NCBI GenBank assembly: GCA_947644195.1
Contig: CANRZB010000012.1
Location: forward strand, 1 to 64,000
Reading direction: 5' to 3'
Origin: an uncultured Clostridium sp.
Lineage (GTDB): Bacteria > Bacillota > Clostridia > Lachnospirales > Lachnospiraceae
Length of the DNA: 64,000 nt
A program made the position numbers and the translations under genes. Below the pieces are notes generated by a model that was given only the letters and a program-made list of their open reading frames with translations, did not search any database and was not told the origin of the DNA. Shown one piece after another: positions 35,436 to 44,118 of this stretch; positions within the stretch are counted from its first letter, which is position 1, and the number at the start of each line of letters is the position of its first letter.

Positions 35436-37436
35436 TTATAACAGCTGCTGTATCTTCATTTCAAATGGTTCCAAAATCATTTCCTCCTCGAAAGTCACAA
35501 TCTGCTGCCTGTCTGTATTGTTAAAGATAAACTGCCATTTTCCAGAATCTCCTGCCCTCTGTGTTATTTCCACTCCGATCGGCAGATCCGGGTAATACAG
35601 CATGTTTTTTTCCTGCAAAATAGTCTCTGCCAAAGCAATATACGCTTCTCTCTGCAACATTGTGCCCTGATAGTAACAGATTCCCTCTCCATAATGATGT
35701 CTGCCAAGGGCAGGAACCCCTTGATAGAATCCCTCTCCATAGACGGCCAGAATCTCCACTTCCTCCTGCACTGGCTCCAACAAATCACACCACCGATTAC
35801 AATAATTGATTGTGTGATCTGTGTTTCCATCCATCCGTTTTTTCCATCCACCAAGGTTTTCTTTCCACTGAGCATCGCAAATATCCAAAATCTGTTCTGT
35901 ACTTCCCAACGGATCATATTCTGCAACCGTAATTCCGGACAATTCACGGTATATGGAAGGAAGCGGTTCTCCCTTACACTGGTTACATTCATCCTTCACA
36001 CCGCAGCGGCAGGTCAGTACCACCGTCCCCCCCTGTCTGGCAAAATCATACAATCCCTGTACCACAGAATCATTCTGAACCAGTAAATTAGGCGCAATGA
36101 CAACGTCATAGCCCTCCAGGGAAGCGTGTTCTGCAATCAGATCCACTCCCACTCCCAGACAGGTAAACGCATCATGCCAGGATTTTAAATTTTCTAAATA
36201 ATACATCCCCTCTGCCTGATGTTGGATTTGAAAAGCATACTCCTGTACCGCAGAATATAATATCGCCACCCGATTTTCTGGAACCGTGCCATCCATCTGC
36301 GGCAAGTTACGCACTGCCTGGCATAATTTCTGAAATTCCCGGTATCGCCTACCCTGCGTATTGTCGGGATCCAAAATTCCCTGCCAATACATTTCCGCCC
36401 CGGCACGCGCCGACCTCCAGCGAAAATGCACTACCGCATCTGCTCCATGGGCATATGCCTGCATCGCATATCCCTGGATCATCCCAGGTTTTACAATTCT
36501 ACCCATCGGCGCCCAGCTACCGATGGAACCGCTTAACTGCTCCATGATCCAGAAAGGTTTTCCCTGAATTCCACGCATCAGATCCAAATGAAACGCATGG
36601 GAATATAGTTTCCTCGGATCTTTTGGAATCTCTGTTACCGGATAGTTGTCATAGGAAACAAAATCCAGATCCGCAAATAGATCGTACCAATCCGGCATAT
36701 GTTCACATAACCAGGTATTGGTCGTAATCCAAACATCCGGATCATGTTCCCGAATCCATGCCGCCTGTGTCCGTGCATATTGCACCGTACTATCCGAAGC
36801 ATAACGTTGAAAATCTAAATGCAGGGAGGGATTTATCCACATGAAATGCTCTCCCATGGGTGCCGATATTTCTTCAAACGAAGAATATTCTCCGCTCCAA
36901 ACAGTATTCCCATATGCCTGGTTGACCTGATCCACTGTACCATATTTCTTTTTGATCCAGTCGCGGAATTTCTGCTGACAAACGGGGCAACGGCAATGGT
37001 TTGCCTCCAGTTCATTGTCAATCTGATAACCGATCACACAGTCCCAGGTTTGATAGCGGGAAACCATTTTTGAAATTATCTTGTGGCAAAATTCTAAAAA
37101 AACAGGCTGATTCATACAACGGTGTCCCCGGATCCCAATCGCAGCCGGGTGTCCGGATGGATCTACCTGAATAATCTCTGGGTAACGGTGGAACATCCAT
37201 TGGGGCGGCGTACAGGTTGGCGTCCCCAGAACCACCTCAATCTCCCGGTCTCTAAATATCTGAATGACCCTGTCTAACCACGCAAAGTCATAGTGTCCTT
37301 CTTTCGGCTCCAGTCTCCCCCAGGCAAATTCTGCCAACCGAACCACATCCACACCAATTTCTTTCATTTGGTCGGCATCCGCCTCCCACAATTCTTCCGG
37401 CCACTGCTCCGGATAATAATCAACCCCAATTTTCAT
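35436..37436 (-). CDS. Beta-galactosidase, glycoside hydrolase family 42
   Basis: This 666-residue protein matches GH42 along its length: GVDYYPEQWPEELWEADADQ at the start, LGTPTCTPPQWM, and a Cys cluster (CRCPVC) with upstream cysteines that binds zinc in many GH42 enzymes. The acid/base Glu is in GYQIDNELEANH (about residue 147) and the nucleophile Glu in PFWIMEQLSGS (about 307). A trimerisation domain follows and a small beta domain ends the protein. It lacks a signal peptide, so it hydrolyses imported beta-galactosides in the cytoplasm. The RBS AAAGGAAAG stands just before the ATG. Confidence 0.95.
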   Translation of the reverse strand: MKIGVDYYPEQWPEELWEADADQMKEIGVDVVRLAEFAWGRLEPKEGHYDFAWLDRVIQIFRDREIEVVLGTPTCTPPQWMFHRYPEIIQVDPSGHPAAIGIRGHRCMNQPVFLEFCHKIISKMVSRYQTWDCVIGYQIDNELEANHCRCPVCQQKFRDWIKKKYGTVDQVNQAYGNTVWSGEYSSFEEISAPMGEHFMWINPSLHLDFQRYASDSTVQYARTQAAWIREHDPDVWITTNTWLCEHMPDWYDLFADLDFVSYDNYPVTEIPKDPRKLYSHAFHLDLMRGIQGKPFWIMEQLSGSIGSWAPMGRIVKPGMIQGYAMQAYAHGADAVVHFRWRSARAGAEMYWQGILDPDNTQGRRYREFQKLCQAVRNLPQMDGTVPENRVAILYSAVQEYAFQIQHQAEGMYYLENLKSWHDAFTCLGVGVDLIAEHASLEGYDVVIAPNLLVQNDSVVQGLYDFARQGGTVVLTCRCGVKDECNQCKGEPLPSIYRELSGITVAEYDPLGSTEQILDICDAQWKENLGGWKKRMDGNTDHTINYCNRWCDLLEPVQEEVEILAVYGEGFYQGVPALGRHHYGEGICYYQGTMLQREAYIALAETILQEKNMLYYPDLPIGVEITQRAGDSGKWQFIFNNTDRQQIVTFEEEMILEPFEMKIQQLL

Positions 37437-37503
37437 TCTCTTTCCTTTCTATAATGTCAGATCGTAATTCCTTGATTTTACAGGCTTTTCTTTTAATTGT
37501 TTT

Positions 37504-39483
37504 CTATTCTCTCAATTGCTTCTTAATCAGCAACATCTCGTCACGCAGTTCCGCTGCCCGTTCAAAGTCCAACTCAGCTGCTGCCGTATGCATCTTCTGC
37601 GTTAATTTCTTCATCAGTTTTTCCAGATCCCGTCGACTCATAGATTCCAAATCTTTCTCAATCGTTCCGCTGCCTCCGTCTGCTTTCTTGGAAATACTGA
37701 TCAGATCTCTCACTGCTTTTTTAATGGTCTGCGGTGTAATATGATGTTCTTCATTATACTGCATCTGGATCTTGCGTCTACGGTTCGTTTCATCAATGGC
37801 CTTACGCATAGAATCTGTCATGATATCTCCATACATAATAACGCGCCCCTCTGCATTCCTGGCAGCACGTCCAATGATCTGCACCAGAGAAATCTCCGAC
37901 CGCAAAAACCCTTCTTTATCTGCATCCAGCACAGCAACCAATGCAATCTCCGGGATATCTAATCCCTCCCGTAATAAATTGATTCCCACCAGGACATCAA
38001 ACGCATCCAGACGCATATCCCGAATAATTTCAGAACGTTCCAGAGTATCAATATCGGAATGAAGATACCGAACCCGTATGCCCACTTCCTTGAGATAATC
38101 TGTCAAATCTTCTGCCATCCGTTTCGTCAAAGTATTTACCATTACTTTGTTACCTTCTTCAATGGTCTTGCGGATCTCTCCTAACAGATCATCAATCTGT
38201 CCCTCCACCGGGCGAACTTCCACTTCCGGATCTAACAGTCCCGTCGGACGGATGATCTGTTCGATCCGAGCCAACTCATGCTCCTCCTCATAGACATTAG
38301 GTGTCGCTGTCACAAACATCATTTGATTAATATGACTTTCAAATTCTTCAAAATTCAACGGACGGTTATCTAATGCAGAGGGCAGTCGGAAACCATATTC
38401 TACCAACGTCTGTTTTCTGGAACGGTCGCCGGCAAACATCCCCCGAATCTGCGGAATCGTCTTATGGGACTCGTCCACCATAATGATAAAATCTTCCGGA
38501 AAATAATCCATCAGGGTATGCGGTGTCTCTCCCGGCTGTAAACCTGCCAGATGCCTGGAGTAATTTTCCACCCCAGAACAAAAACCGGTTTCCCGCAGCA
38601 TTTCTACATCAAAATTTGTCCGTTCTGCAATTCGCTGCGCCTCCAATAATTTATCCTCACTGCGGAAATAGGAAACTCGTTCCTCAAGCTCCGTCTCAAT
38701 CGTACCGATCGCCCGTTCCAGGGATTCCTTATCCACAACGTAATGGGATGCCGGAAAAACCACCACATGCTCCAAATCCGCTTTAATTTCTCCCGTCAAT
38801 ACATCAATTTCCGTAATACGGTCTACTTCATCCCCAAAAAACTCAATCCGGATCGCCTTATCAGCCTCAGAAACCGGAAAAATCTCGACAACATCGCCGC
38901 GAACCCGGAATGTACCTCGCTGAAAATCCATATCATTGCGGTTGTACTGGATTTCAATCAACCGATGGATGACCTCATCCCGATCTTTCGTCATTCCCGG
39001 CCTCAACGAAACCGTCATATTCTGATAATCGATGGGACTGCCCAATCCATAGATACACGATACGCTGGCGACAATAATCACATCCCGACGCTCCGTCAGT
39101 GCTGCCGTAGCAGAATGACGCAGTTTATCAATCTCATCATTGATGGCACTGTCTTTTTCAATATACGTGTCTGAAGATGGAACATAGGCTTCTGGCTGGT
39201 AATAATCGTAGTAGGAGACAAAGTATTCCACTGCGTTACGAGGAAAAAATTCCTTAAATTCCCCGTATAACTGGGCTGCTAATGTTTTGTTATGTGCTAT
39301 GACAAGCGTTGGTTTATTTAATTGTTGGATGACATTTGCCATAGTAAAAGTTTTTCCAGAACCAGTGACACCAAGTAATGTCTGGAACTGGTTACCCTCC
39401 TTAAAACCTTTTACTAATTCCTCGATTGCCTGCGGCTGATCGCCGGTTGGAGCATATTGTGATACTAGTTCAAAATGATCCAT
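37504..39483 (-). CDS. uvrB: Excinuclease ABC subunit B
   Basis: This 659-residue protein is a complete UvrB. Walker [11 protein letters not shown] is at residues 38-46, the DNA-gripping beta-hairpin [20 protein letters not shown] at about 92-112, helicase motifs follow ([29 protein letters not shown]), and the UVR domain ends the protein ([18 protein letters not shown]). UvrB is the damage-verifying helicase-like subunit of nucleotide excision repair. The RBS AGGAGG is 7 nt before the ATG. No uvrA or uvrC is adjacent in the window. An AT-rich island is inserted directly upstream, and a piece of another uvrB lies within it (40878-41000). Confidence 0.98.
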   Translation of the reverse strand: MDHFELVSQYAPTGDQPQAIEELVKGFKEGNQFQTLLGVTGSGKTFTMANVIQQLNKPTLVIAHNKTLAAQLYGEFKEFFPRNAVEYFVSYYDYYQPEAYVPSSDTYIEKDSAINDEIDKLRHSATAALTERRDVIIVASVSCIYGLGSPIDYQNMTVSLRPGMTKDRDEVIHRLIEIQYNRNDMDFQRGTFRVRGDVVEIFPVSEADKAIRIEFFGDEVDRITEIDVLTGEIKADLEHVVVFPASHYVVDKESLERAIGTIETELEERVSYFRSEDKLLEAQRIAERTNFDVEMLRETGFCSGVENYSRHLAGLQPGETPHTLMDYFPEDFIIMVDESHKTIPQIRGMFAGDRSRKQTLVEYGFRLPSALDNRPLNFEEFESHINQMMFVTATPNVYEEEHELARIEQIIRPTGLLDPEVEVRPVEGQIDDLLGEIRKTIEEGNKVMVNTLTKRMAEDLTDYLKEVGIRVRYLHSDIDTLERSEIIRDMRLDAFDVLVGINLLREGLDIPEIALVAVLDADKEGFLRSEISLVQIIGRAARNAEGRVIMYGDIMTDSMRKAIDETNRRRKIQMQYNEEHHITPQTIKKAVRDLISISKKADGGSGTIEKDLESMSRRDLEKLMKKLTQKMHTAAAELDFERAAELRDEMLLIKKQLRE

Positions 39484-39525
39484 AAAGCTTCCTCCTTTAT
39501 GAATTGATTAAATAATATACAATCT

Positions 39526-39777
39526 TTATTTTTCAATCATTCTTTTTAACTCTTTTACCTTCTTGTTTCGTTCTACATTGTCCAATTCCAATATTGACAG
39601 CAACAACATTTGATATGTCTCATCATACCACGATTCTAATTCCTCATCTGTCAAATTTGCAACATACCTTAATGCATTCTTTCCCTCTTTATTATTATGA
39701 CGGATATTCATTTTATTCAAAAGGTATCTTATGTTATCTTCTAAAATTGCATTCACTTTTTTCAACTCATTTTTCAC
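39526..39777 (-). CDS. Small AT-rich island protein, function unknown
   Basis: An 83-residue frame starting with GTG encodes a mainly helical, charged protein (KKVNAILEDNIRYLLNKMNI, then DEELESWYDETYQMLLLSIL). No family recognised. No RBS is visible before the GTG, so the true start may differ or initiation may be weak. A possible promoter (TTGTAT, 16 bp, TATAGT) spans 39806-39833. It ends 42 bp before uvrB and shares the low GC of the island, so it is probably acquired DNA. Confidence 0.55.
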   Translation of the reverse strand: MKNELKKVNAILEDNIRYLLNKMNIRHNNKEGKNALRYVANLTDEELESWYDETYQMLLLSILELDNVERNKKVKELKRMIEK

Positions 39778-39837
39778 TATAGTGTTACAAAGCCATATAA
39801 GATTTACTATATATTCTAAATAATTAAATACAATATT

Positions 39838-40773
39838 TTAGTTTCCATGACAGAGTTTAATATCATAATATGTAATAGACAGTCGTTTCCTTATATCATC
39901 ACAATTCGTACATCTTCCTCTAAATTTCCAATCGCGAATGCAATATGTATCTATCATCTCTTCTAAAGAATCATTATATATCGAATCTTCTGCCATCAGT
40001 TCAGCATAATCAATGAACATGGTTACCAGTCTATTTAAACGGGACAATTCCTTTTCATTTAAATAATTTTTGGCAATACCTATATCCCGCTTTAGCACTT
40101 TTCCATCTGGTGCATCCTTCCATGTTGTCAACCCCATAACTGGCTTTTCTGAATCCACATGCTCATATATTAATTCAGCCGCTGTCTTTCCAGTAACTGC
40201 AAAATGAAGCTTATTCTGAACAAAAGCATAAAAATTCTTTGTAATTTCACTGTTCTTATCATAATCATAGCTACATTGCTCAAATATATCCGTGATTTTC
40301 TGATAGGCTCTTCGCTCACTTGCCCTAATTTCCCGGATGCGTTCTAATAATTCATCAAAATAATCTTTTCCAAAGGGTTTGCCATTTTTTAACATATCAT
40401 CATTTAACACAAACCCCTTAATAATATACTCTTTTAATGTCTTCGTTGCCCACTGTCGAAACCTGGTGGCTTTTTTTGAATTTACACGATACCCTACAGC
40501 AATAATCGCATCCAAATTAAAGCATTTTACTTTTCGGCTAACATTTCTTCCTCCCTCATTTTGAACTACCGAGAAAAACTCGGCAGTTGCCTCTGCATCC
40601 AATTCTTCTTCTTTATAAATATTTTTCAAATGCAATGAAATATTATCTGCTGTACAATCAAATAATTCTGCCATTGCTCTTTGCGTCATCCAAAATGTCT
40701 CTTCTTTAAAAATAACATTCACATAAACATTTGTATCCTCTAACTGATATAATATAATCTCATGCTCCTGCAT
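39838..40773 (-). CDS. RhuM-family protein
   Basis: I start at the ATG at 40773 (311 residues), just after a purine-rich GGAGAGGCGGG; an upstream extension of 21 residues is less likely. The family pattern is clear: FWMTQRAMAELFDCTADNIS with a helix-turn-helix-like element, then a conserved SRKVKCFNLDAIIAVGYRVN segment and LKEYIIKGFVLND. RhuM proteins are named after a Salmonella pathogenicity-island gene and often sit in mobile or defence islands; their biochemical action is not established. It lies in the AT-rich island between uvrB and the ATPase/nuclease operon. Confidence 0.88.
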   Translation of the reverse strand: MQEHEIILYQLEDTNVYVNVIFKEETFWMTQRAMAELFDCTADNISLHLKNIYKEEELDAEATAEFFSVVQNEGGRNVSRKVKCFNLDAIIAVGYRVNSKKATRFRQWATKTLKEYIIKGFVLNDDMLKNGKPFGKDYFDELLERIREIRASERRAYQKITDIFEQCSYDYDKNSEITKNFYAFVQNKLHFAVTGKTAAELIYEHVDSEKPVMGLTTWKDAPDGKVLKRDIGIAKNYLNEKELSRLNRLVTMFIDYAELMAEDSIYNDSLEEMIDTYCIRDWKFRGRCTNCDDIRKRLSITYYDIKLCHGN

Positions 40774-40877
40774 AGATACCCGCCTCTCCAAATTATATAA
40801 CATAATATTTTTTCCATATAAAACAATAGCCCTCATCCATATAGTGTTATATAGTTCATTACACGAATCCAGGTCAC

Positions 40878-41000
40878 AAACTCCTTGAATTCTCCGTACA
40901 ACTGAGCAGCAAGCGTCTTGTTATGAGCAATAACAAGAGTTGGTTTCTGCAATTTCTGGATGACATTCGCCATCGTGAAAGTCTTGCCGGAGCCTGTAAC
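40878..41000 (-). pseudogene. Fragment of a foreign uvrB (41 codons)
   Basis: Read on the minus strand, these 123 bp encode [15 protein letters not shown] followed by [20 protein letters not shown] and GEFKEF, which equals residues 39-79 of UvrB. Compared by hand with the intact uvrB of this window, 39 of 41 residues are identical but about 29 of 123 bases differ, nearly all at third codon positions. It is therefore not a local copy but a piece of another species' uvrB, brought in with the island. The match starts and stops sharply; the left junction abuts the stop codon of the nuclease-like gene. Confidence 0.9.
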
Positions 41001-41001
41001 T

Positions 41002-41508
41002 CTATTCGCATGGCTGGATGGGAAACTTACCATACTCTTCATTGTTGTTCCATTCATCAATTGACAAAACAGCCATTTTTTCAATAAGTCTTCTGCCTTC
41101 TCCAATATTCTTTTGAAGAAGAAAAGGAAGTTTTTTCCTCATTTTATTTCTAATCATTTTTCTTGAAACAGAATCACCATTTGGATACTCCAATATGAAG
41201 ATATATTCTTTTGATTTTGTTTTTCCTTGCAAAGTCAAATAATGTAATGAATCATAAAACTTTTTAATAACATTATTAATCATTTTATCTTCTCCGGGCT
41301 TAAACGCTTCTGGTTTTTGTGCACCAGCTATATTCGCATTTTTATACTCTACAAGAATAATAATCTCATCCGTTTCCAAAACCCAATCAACATCACTTAA
41401 TAAGCATTTTGCTATATGATATTTTTCGTGTAATTTATCTGTTGCCCATAATGCTTTAGAACAATCAATTATATACTTTCCATTTTCTTCTGTAAAAACT
41501 TTTTCCAT
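41002..41508 (-). CDS. Candidate PD-(D/E)xK-like partner of the island ATPase
   Basis: This 168-residue protein has an early acidic segment and then [20 protein letters not shown] (about residues 39-58). The spacing Asp41 ... Glu54-x-Lys56 inside a strand-turn-strand context resembles the PD-(D/E)xK nuclease core. The rest is Lys-rich ([30 protein letters not shown]). I do not recognise a named family. It starts 3 nt after the ATPase stop, so both form one operon. The last codons stop at 41002, exactly where the foreign uvrB fragment starts, so a slight truncation cannot be excluded. Nuclease activity is inference. Confidence 0.75.
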   Translation of the reverse strand: MEKVFTEENGKYIIDCSKALWATDKLHEKYHIAKCLLSDVDWVLETDEIIILVEYKNANIAGAQKPEAFKPGEDKMINNVIKKFYDSLHYLTLQGKTKSKEYIFILEYPNGDSVSRKMIRNKMRKKLPFLLQKNIGEGRRLIEKMAVLSIDEWNNNEEYGKFPIQPCE

Positions 41509-41511
41509 ACG

Positions 41512-42540
41512 CTATTCTCCCAAATCATAAATCTCATCAAGCAACGCATCAAAAGACTCTATAATAAGATTATCTTTTAACCCATCAAATTTTGCTGCTG
41601 ACGAATATTCCACAATATCTCCATTGCGTCTAAACGAGTGAAAAATAAGAGAGATATCCTCCGTTTTTCTTGTTTCAAAATATTTTGCAAGCATGTAATC
41701 ATGCGTAGAAACAAAAATTTGCACACCATTTCGTTGTAATTCCACCAGCAACTCTACAATAATTGAAAGATATGCCGGATTGATATTTGCTTCAGGCTCA
41801 TCCCAGAAAAGTACAGAACCTTTTTCCAACGTCCCATTTTTTACCAGTTGCCACAGCAAAGCCATTTTACGTATTCCCTCAGCCACAAGATTAAACTCTT
41901 GCTTAGAATTCCCTTTTTTTAAATAAAATTCATCCTTTTTGCTATCATAATACACTGTACCATCAATGATTTTTTCAATTGCTTTCAAACGATTATCTCG
42001 ATCCGCACTATTACGTCCCACAGAAATATCTACTTTAGCTGAATTTATAATATCTATATAGGTATCATCAAAACGAACATTATCTTTTTCGGCCGCAGCA
42101 GCCAGATTAAAACCATTTGATAAAATTTCCTTAGCAGGAATAAAAATACTACTAATTTTATTAAATTCCTTTTCCCATGTGGCTTCTCCTTTTACAGAAG
42201 CCTCCCACTTTTTTGTCTTATTATTAAAATCCACGATTAAATTTCTAGTAGAAGAATTTTCATCCATTTTAGCTGAGATTTTTACTTTCGCATTATGATT
42301 TCCACGATTTCTCGTAATTAGCCTAGAAATTTTATAATCATCAGGCAACATTGTACGCACTATCTTGTTTGAAAATGAAACTTTTGGATTAGATGCCTGG
42401 CAAGCAGAATATACCATTTTTAAGATATGCGTTTTGCCTGTACCATTTTCTCCAATAAAAATATTAATTCCTTTATCAAAATGTATCTCTATATCTTTAA
42501 ATACTGTAAAATTTTCCAATGTAATCTGTGTAATATTCAA
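41512..42540 (-). CDS. ABC/SMC-like AAA ATPase of the island operon
   Basis: The frame reaches an ATG at 42555, but the RBS GGAGGTG lies inside it and 6 nt before a TTG at 42540, so I prefer the TTG (342 residues, beginning NITQITLENFTVFKDIEIHF). Walker A is GENGTGKTHILK (about residues 30-41). Near the C-terminus an ABC-type Walker B reads VLFWDEPEANINPAYLS, followed by the His switch (IFVSTHDYMLAKYF). This is the AAA_15/AAA_21 class found in OLD, RloA, Septu and similar phage-defence ATPases. It leads the two-gene operon from its own promoter. Confidence 0.88.
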   Translation of the reverse strand: MNITQITLENFTVFKDIEIHFDKGINIFIGENGTGKTHILKMVYSACQASNPKVSFSNKIVRTMLPDDYKISRLITRNRGNHNAKVKISAKMDENSSTRNLIVDFNNKTKKWEASVKGEATWEKEFNKISSIFIPAKEILSNGFNLAAAAEKDNVRFDDTYIDIINSAKVDISVGRNSADRDNRLKAIEKIIDGTVYYDSKKDEFYLKKGNSKQEFNLVAEGIRKMALLWQLVKNGTLEKGSVLFWDEPEANINPAYLSIIVELLVELQRNGVQIFVSTHDYMLAKYFETRKTEDISLIFHSFRRNGDIVEYSSAAKFDGLKDNLIIESFDALLDEIYDLGE

Positions 42541-42575
42541 CGTAGACACCTCCATTCAACATTTGTATCTATTCT

Positions 42576-42604
42576 ATCATAAGGGGAAAAACCTGAAAAG
42601 TCAA
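42576..42604 (-). promoter_or_regulatory. Promoter for the island ATPase operon
   Basis: On the minus strand TTGACT and TATGAT are separated by exactly 17 bp, about 36 nt upstream of the preferred start. The operon can therefore be expressed without read-through from the host genes. Confidence 0.7.
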
Positions 42605-42788
42605 AACAATATGCCCGCAACCATTCCATTCGCCCATCTTCCATTTATTCTATCCAAAAAAAAGCCAAATCTATTGATCAAAAATAAGATCCAGCTCTTC
42701 TCTTTAATTTATTCTATTGGTTCCAATCCGATTTCATCTGCCATAAAACACGCGAACTCCCATGCCTTACAACAAATTCACTCCCCCA

Positions 42789-44108
42789 CTACTCCGCCAA
42801 AGATTCCTCCTGTAGCTTATCAAATTCCTTCATACACTCGTCTACCGTCGCTCCGTTAAGCAGTTCCCGTACGATCAGACAGGTATTTCTCCATTGCTCC
42901 ACTTTCATTCCTGCATTAGCCCCAAGCACATAGACATTTTCCTCAATCTTGTCATTTAACGGCTTTAAGGCTGGAATACAATCCACCTGCACATTTTTAG
43001 AGGGAGAAATTACTTTGTTGGTTTCCGTATAGGTCTGAAGCGCTTTGTCCGATAAAATCACATCCAAAACACGTATGGCGTCTTCCTTGTGTTCCGCTTC
43101 TGCACCGATTCCAAAACCTGTCATCGGCAAAACAGGCATTTGTCCTCGACTGCTCGGGAAACCAATTACCTGCATATTAAAATCTGGATTTCCATAGGCG
43201 GTATCTGTATTGGCAGCGCCCCAGTATGCCATCACAATAGGCGTCTTTTGGGCCAGAAAATCTGCGCCCTCTCCCTCAATTGCCTCACTCCTGTAAGCTT
43301 TTTTTGCATCAATATAACCACAGTCAATCATTTCCTGAAGAAACTCAAAGCCGGCACGCATATAATCACTATATTTGCTTTCTCCACTATTGAGTGCTGC
43401 AATCTCTGCTTCCGTGTTTCCTCCATTATATAGATCCGCATATGCCTGTGCCAAAACAAACGTCTCCAGCCACCAGCGATTTGCTCCCACCGGTGTCTCA
43501 ATTCCATTTTCTTTCAATACCCTGCAACATTCCAAAAATTCTTCGGGCTTCTCTGGCAATTCCAGATGGTACTGATCGAACATATCCTTGTTAATAAACA
43601 AACCGTAAGCCACTACCTCCTGAGGAATCCCAACCAGTTTTCCATCAATCGTATTTGCCGTTTTCACGACATCCCGCAAATTCTTTACACACTCCAACCC
43701 CGACAGATCCATCAGTTTCTCCTCATCTCCCAGAAGCCGGATCGTATCTGGATTGAGCAGATAGATATCATCCATATTGTTGCGTGCCCTGCTCAAAGTA
43801 ACATCATCATATGTCTTATCCTGATAATCTTCCGCCGTATAAGTGATATAATTTACAGTTAAATCCAATTTCTCCTCGGCCATATGAATCGTTTTATCCG
43901 CAGCGCTCCTCGCCACATTCTCCGCATCGGGATCTGTTTTTTCCATGGGACTGAACAGATTGACAAAACGTCCGTTCTCTTCTTTGGGAACCACCAAGTT
44001 CATATCGGATTGCTTTTCTTTCCCGCATGCTGTCACCAAAAATAACAGTGATCCCATCAAACATACCATCGTAACTCTCTGTAATACTTTCCTGTTCCTT
44101 ATATTCAT
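42789..44108 (-). CDS. Sugar-type solute-binding lipoprotein
   Basis: I start at the ATG at 44108 (439 residues), with AAGGA just upstream and 11 nt after the stop of the histidine kinase gene. A signal sequence ends in the lipobox LFLVTAC (about residues 25-31). The mature part is an extracellular family 1-like solute-binding protein (SGLECVKNLRDVVKTANTID, VAYGLFINKDMFDQYHLELP, MTGFGIGAEAEHKEDAIRVL). No permease gene is adjacent. Its neighbour is the disrupted sensor kinase, which would have been a natural partner for a sensory binding protein. Confidence 0.88.
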   Translation of the reverse strand: MNIRNRKVLQRVTMVCLMGSLLFLVTACGKEKQSDMNLVVPKEENGRFVNLFSPMEKTDPDAENVARSAADKTIHMAEEKLDLTVNYITYTAEDYQDKTYDDVTLSRARNNMDDIYLLNPDTIRLLGDEEKLMDLSGLECVKNLRDVVKTANTIDGKLVGIPQEVVAYGLFINKDMFDQYHLELPEKPEEFLECCRVLKENGIETPVGANRWWLETFVLAQAYADLYNGGNTEAEIAALNSGESKYSDYMRAGFEFLQEMIDCGYIDAKKAYRSEAIEGEGADFLAQKTPIVMAYWGAANTDTAYGNPDFNMQVIGFPSSRGQMPVLPMTGFGIGAEAEHKEDAIRVLDVILSDKALQTYTETNKVISPSKNVQVDCIPALKPLNDKIEENVYVLGANAGMKVEQWRNTCLIVRELLNGATVDECMKEFDKLQEESLAE

Positions 44109-44118
44109 AGTTTCCTTT

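Noticed and set aside
40833-41105. A 90-codon frame that joins nuclease-gene sequence, the uvrB fragment and downstream DNA.
   Set aside because: It is a chance fusion across the island junction; it has no RBS, and its parts belong to the end of the 41002-41508 gene (in another frame) and the foreign uvrB piece.
41512-42540. OLD or Gabija GajA assignment for the island ATPase.
   Set aside because: The protein has only the ATPase part; no TOPRIM domain follows in the same chain, and no UvrD-like helicase is adjacent.
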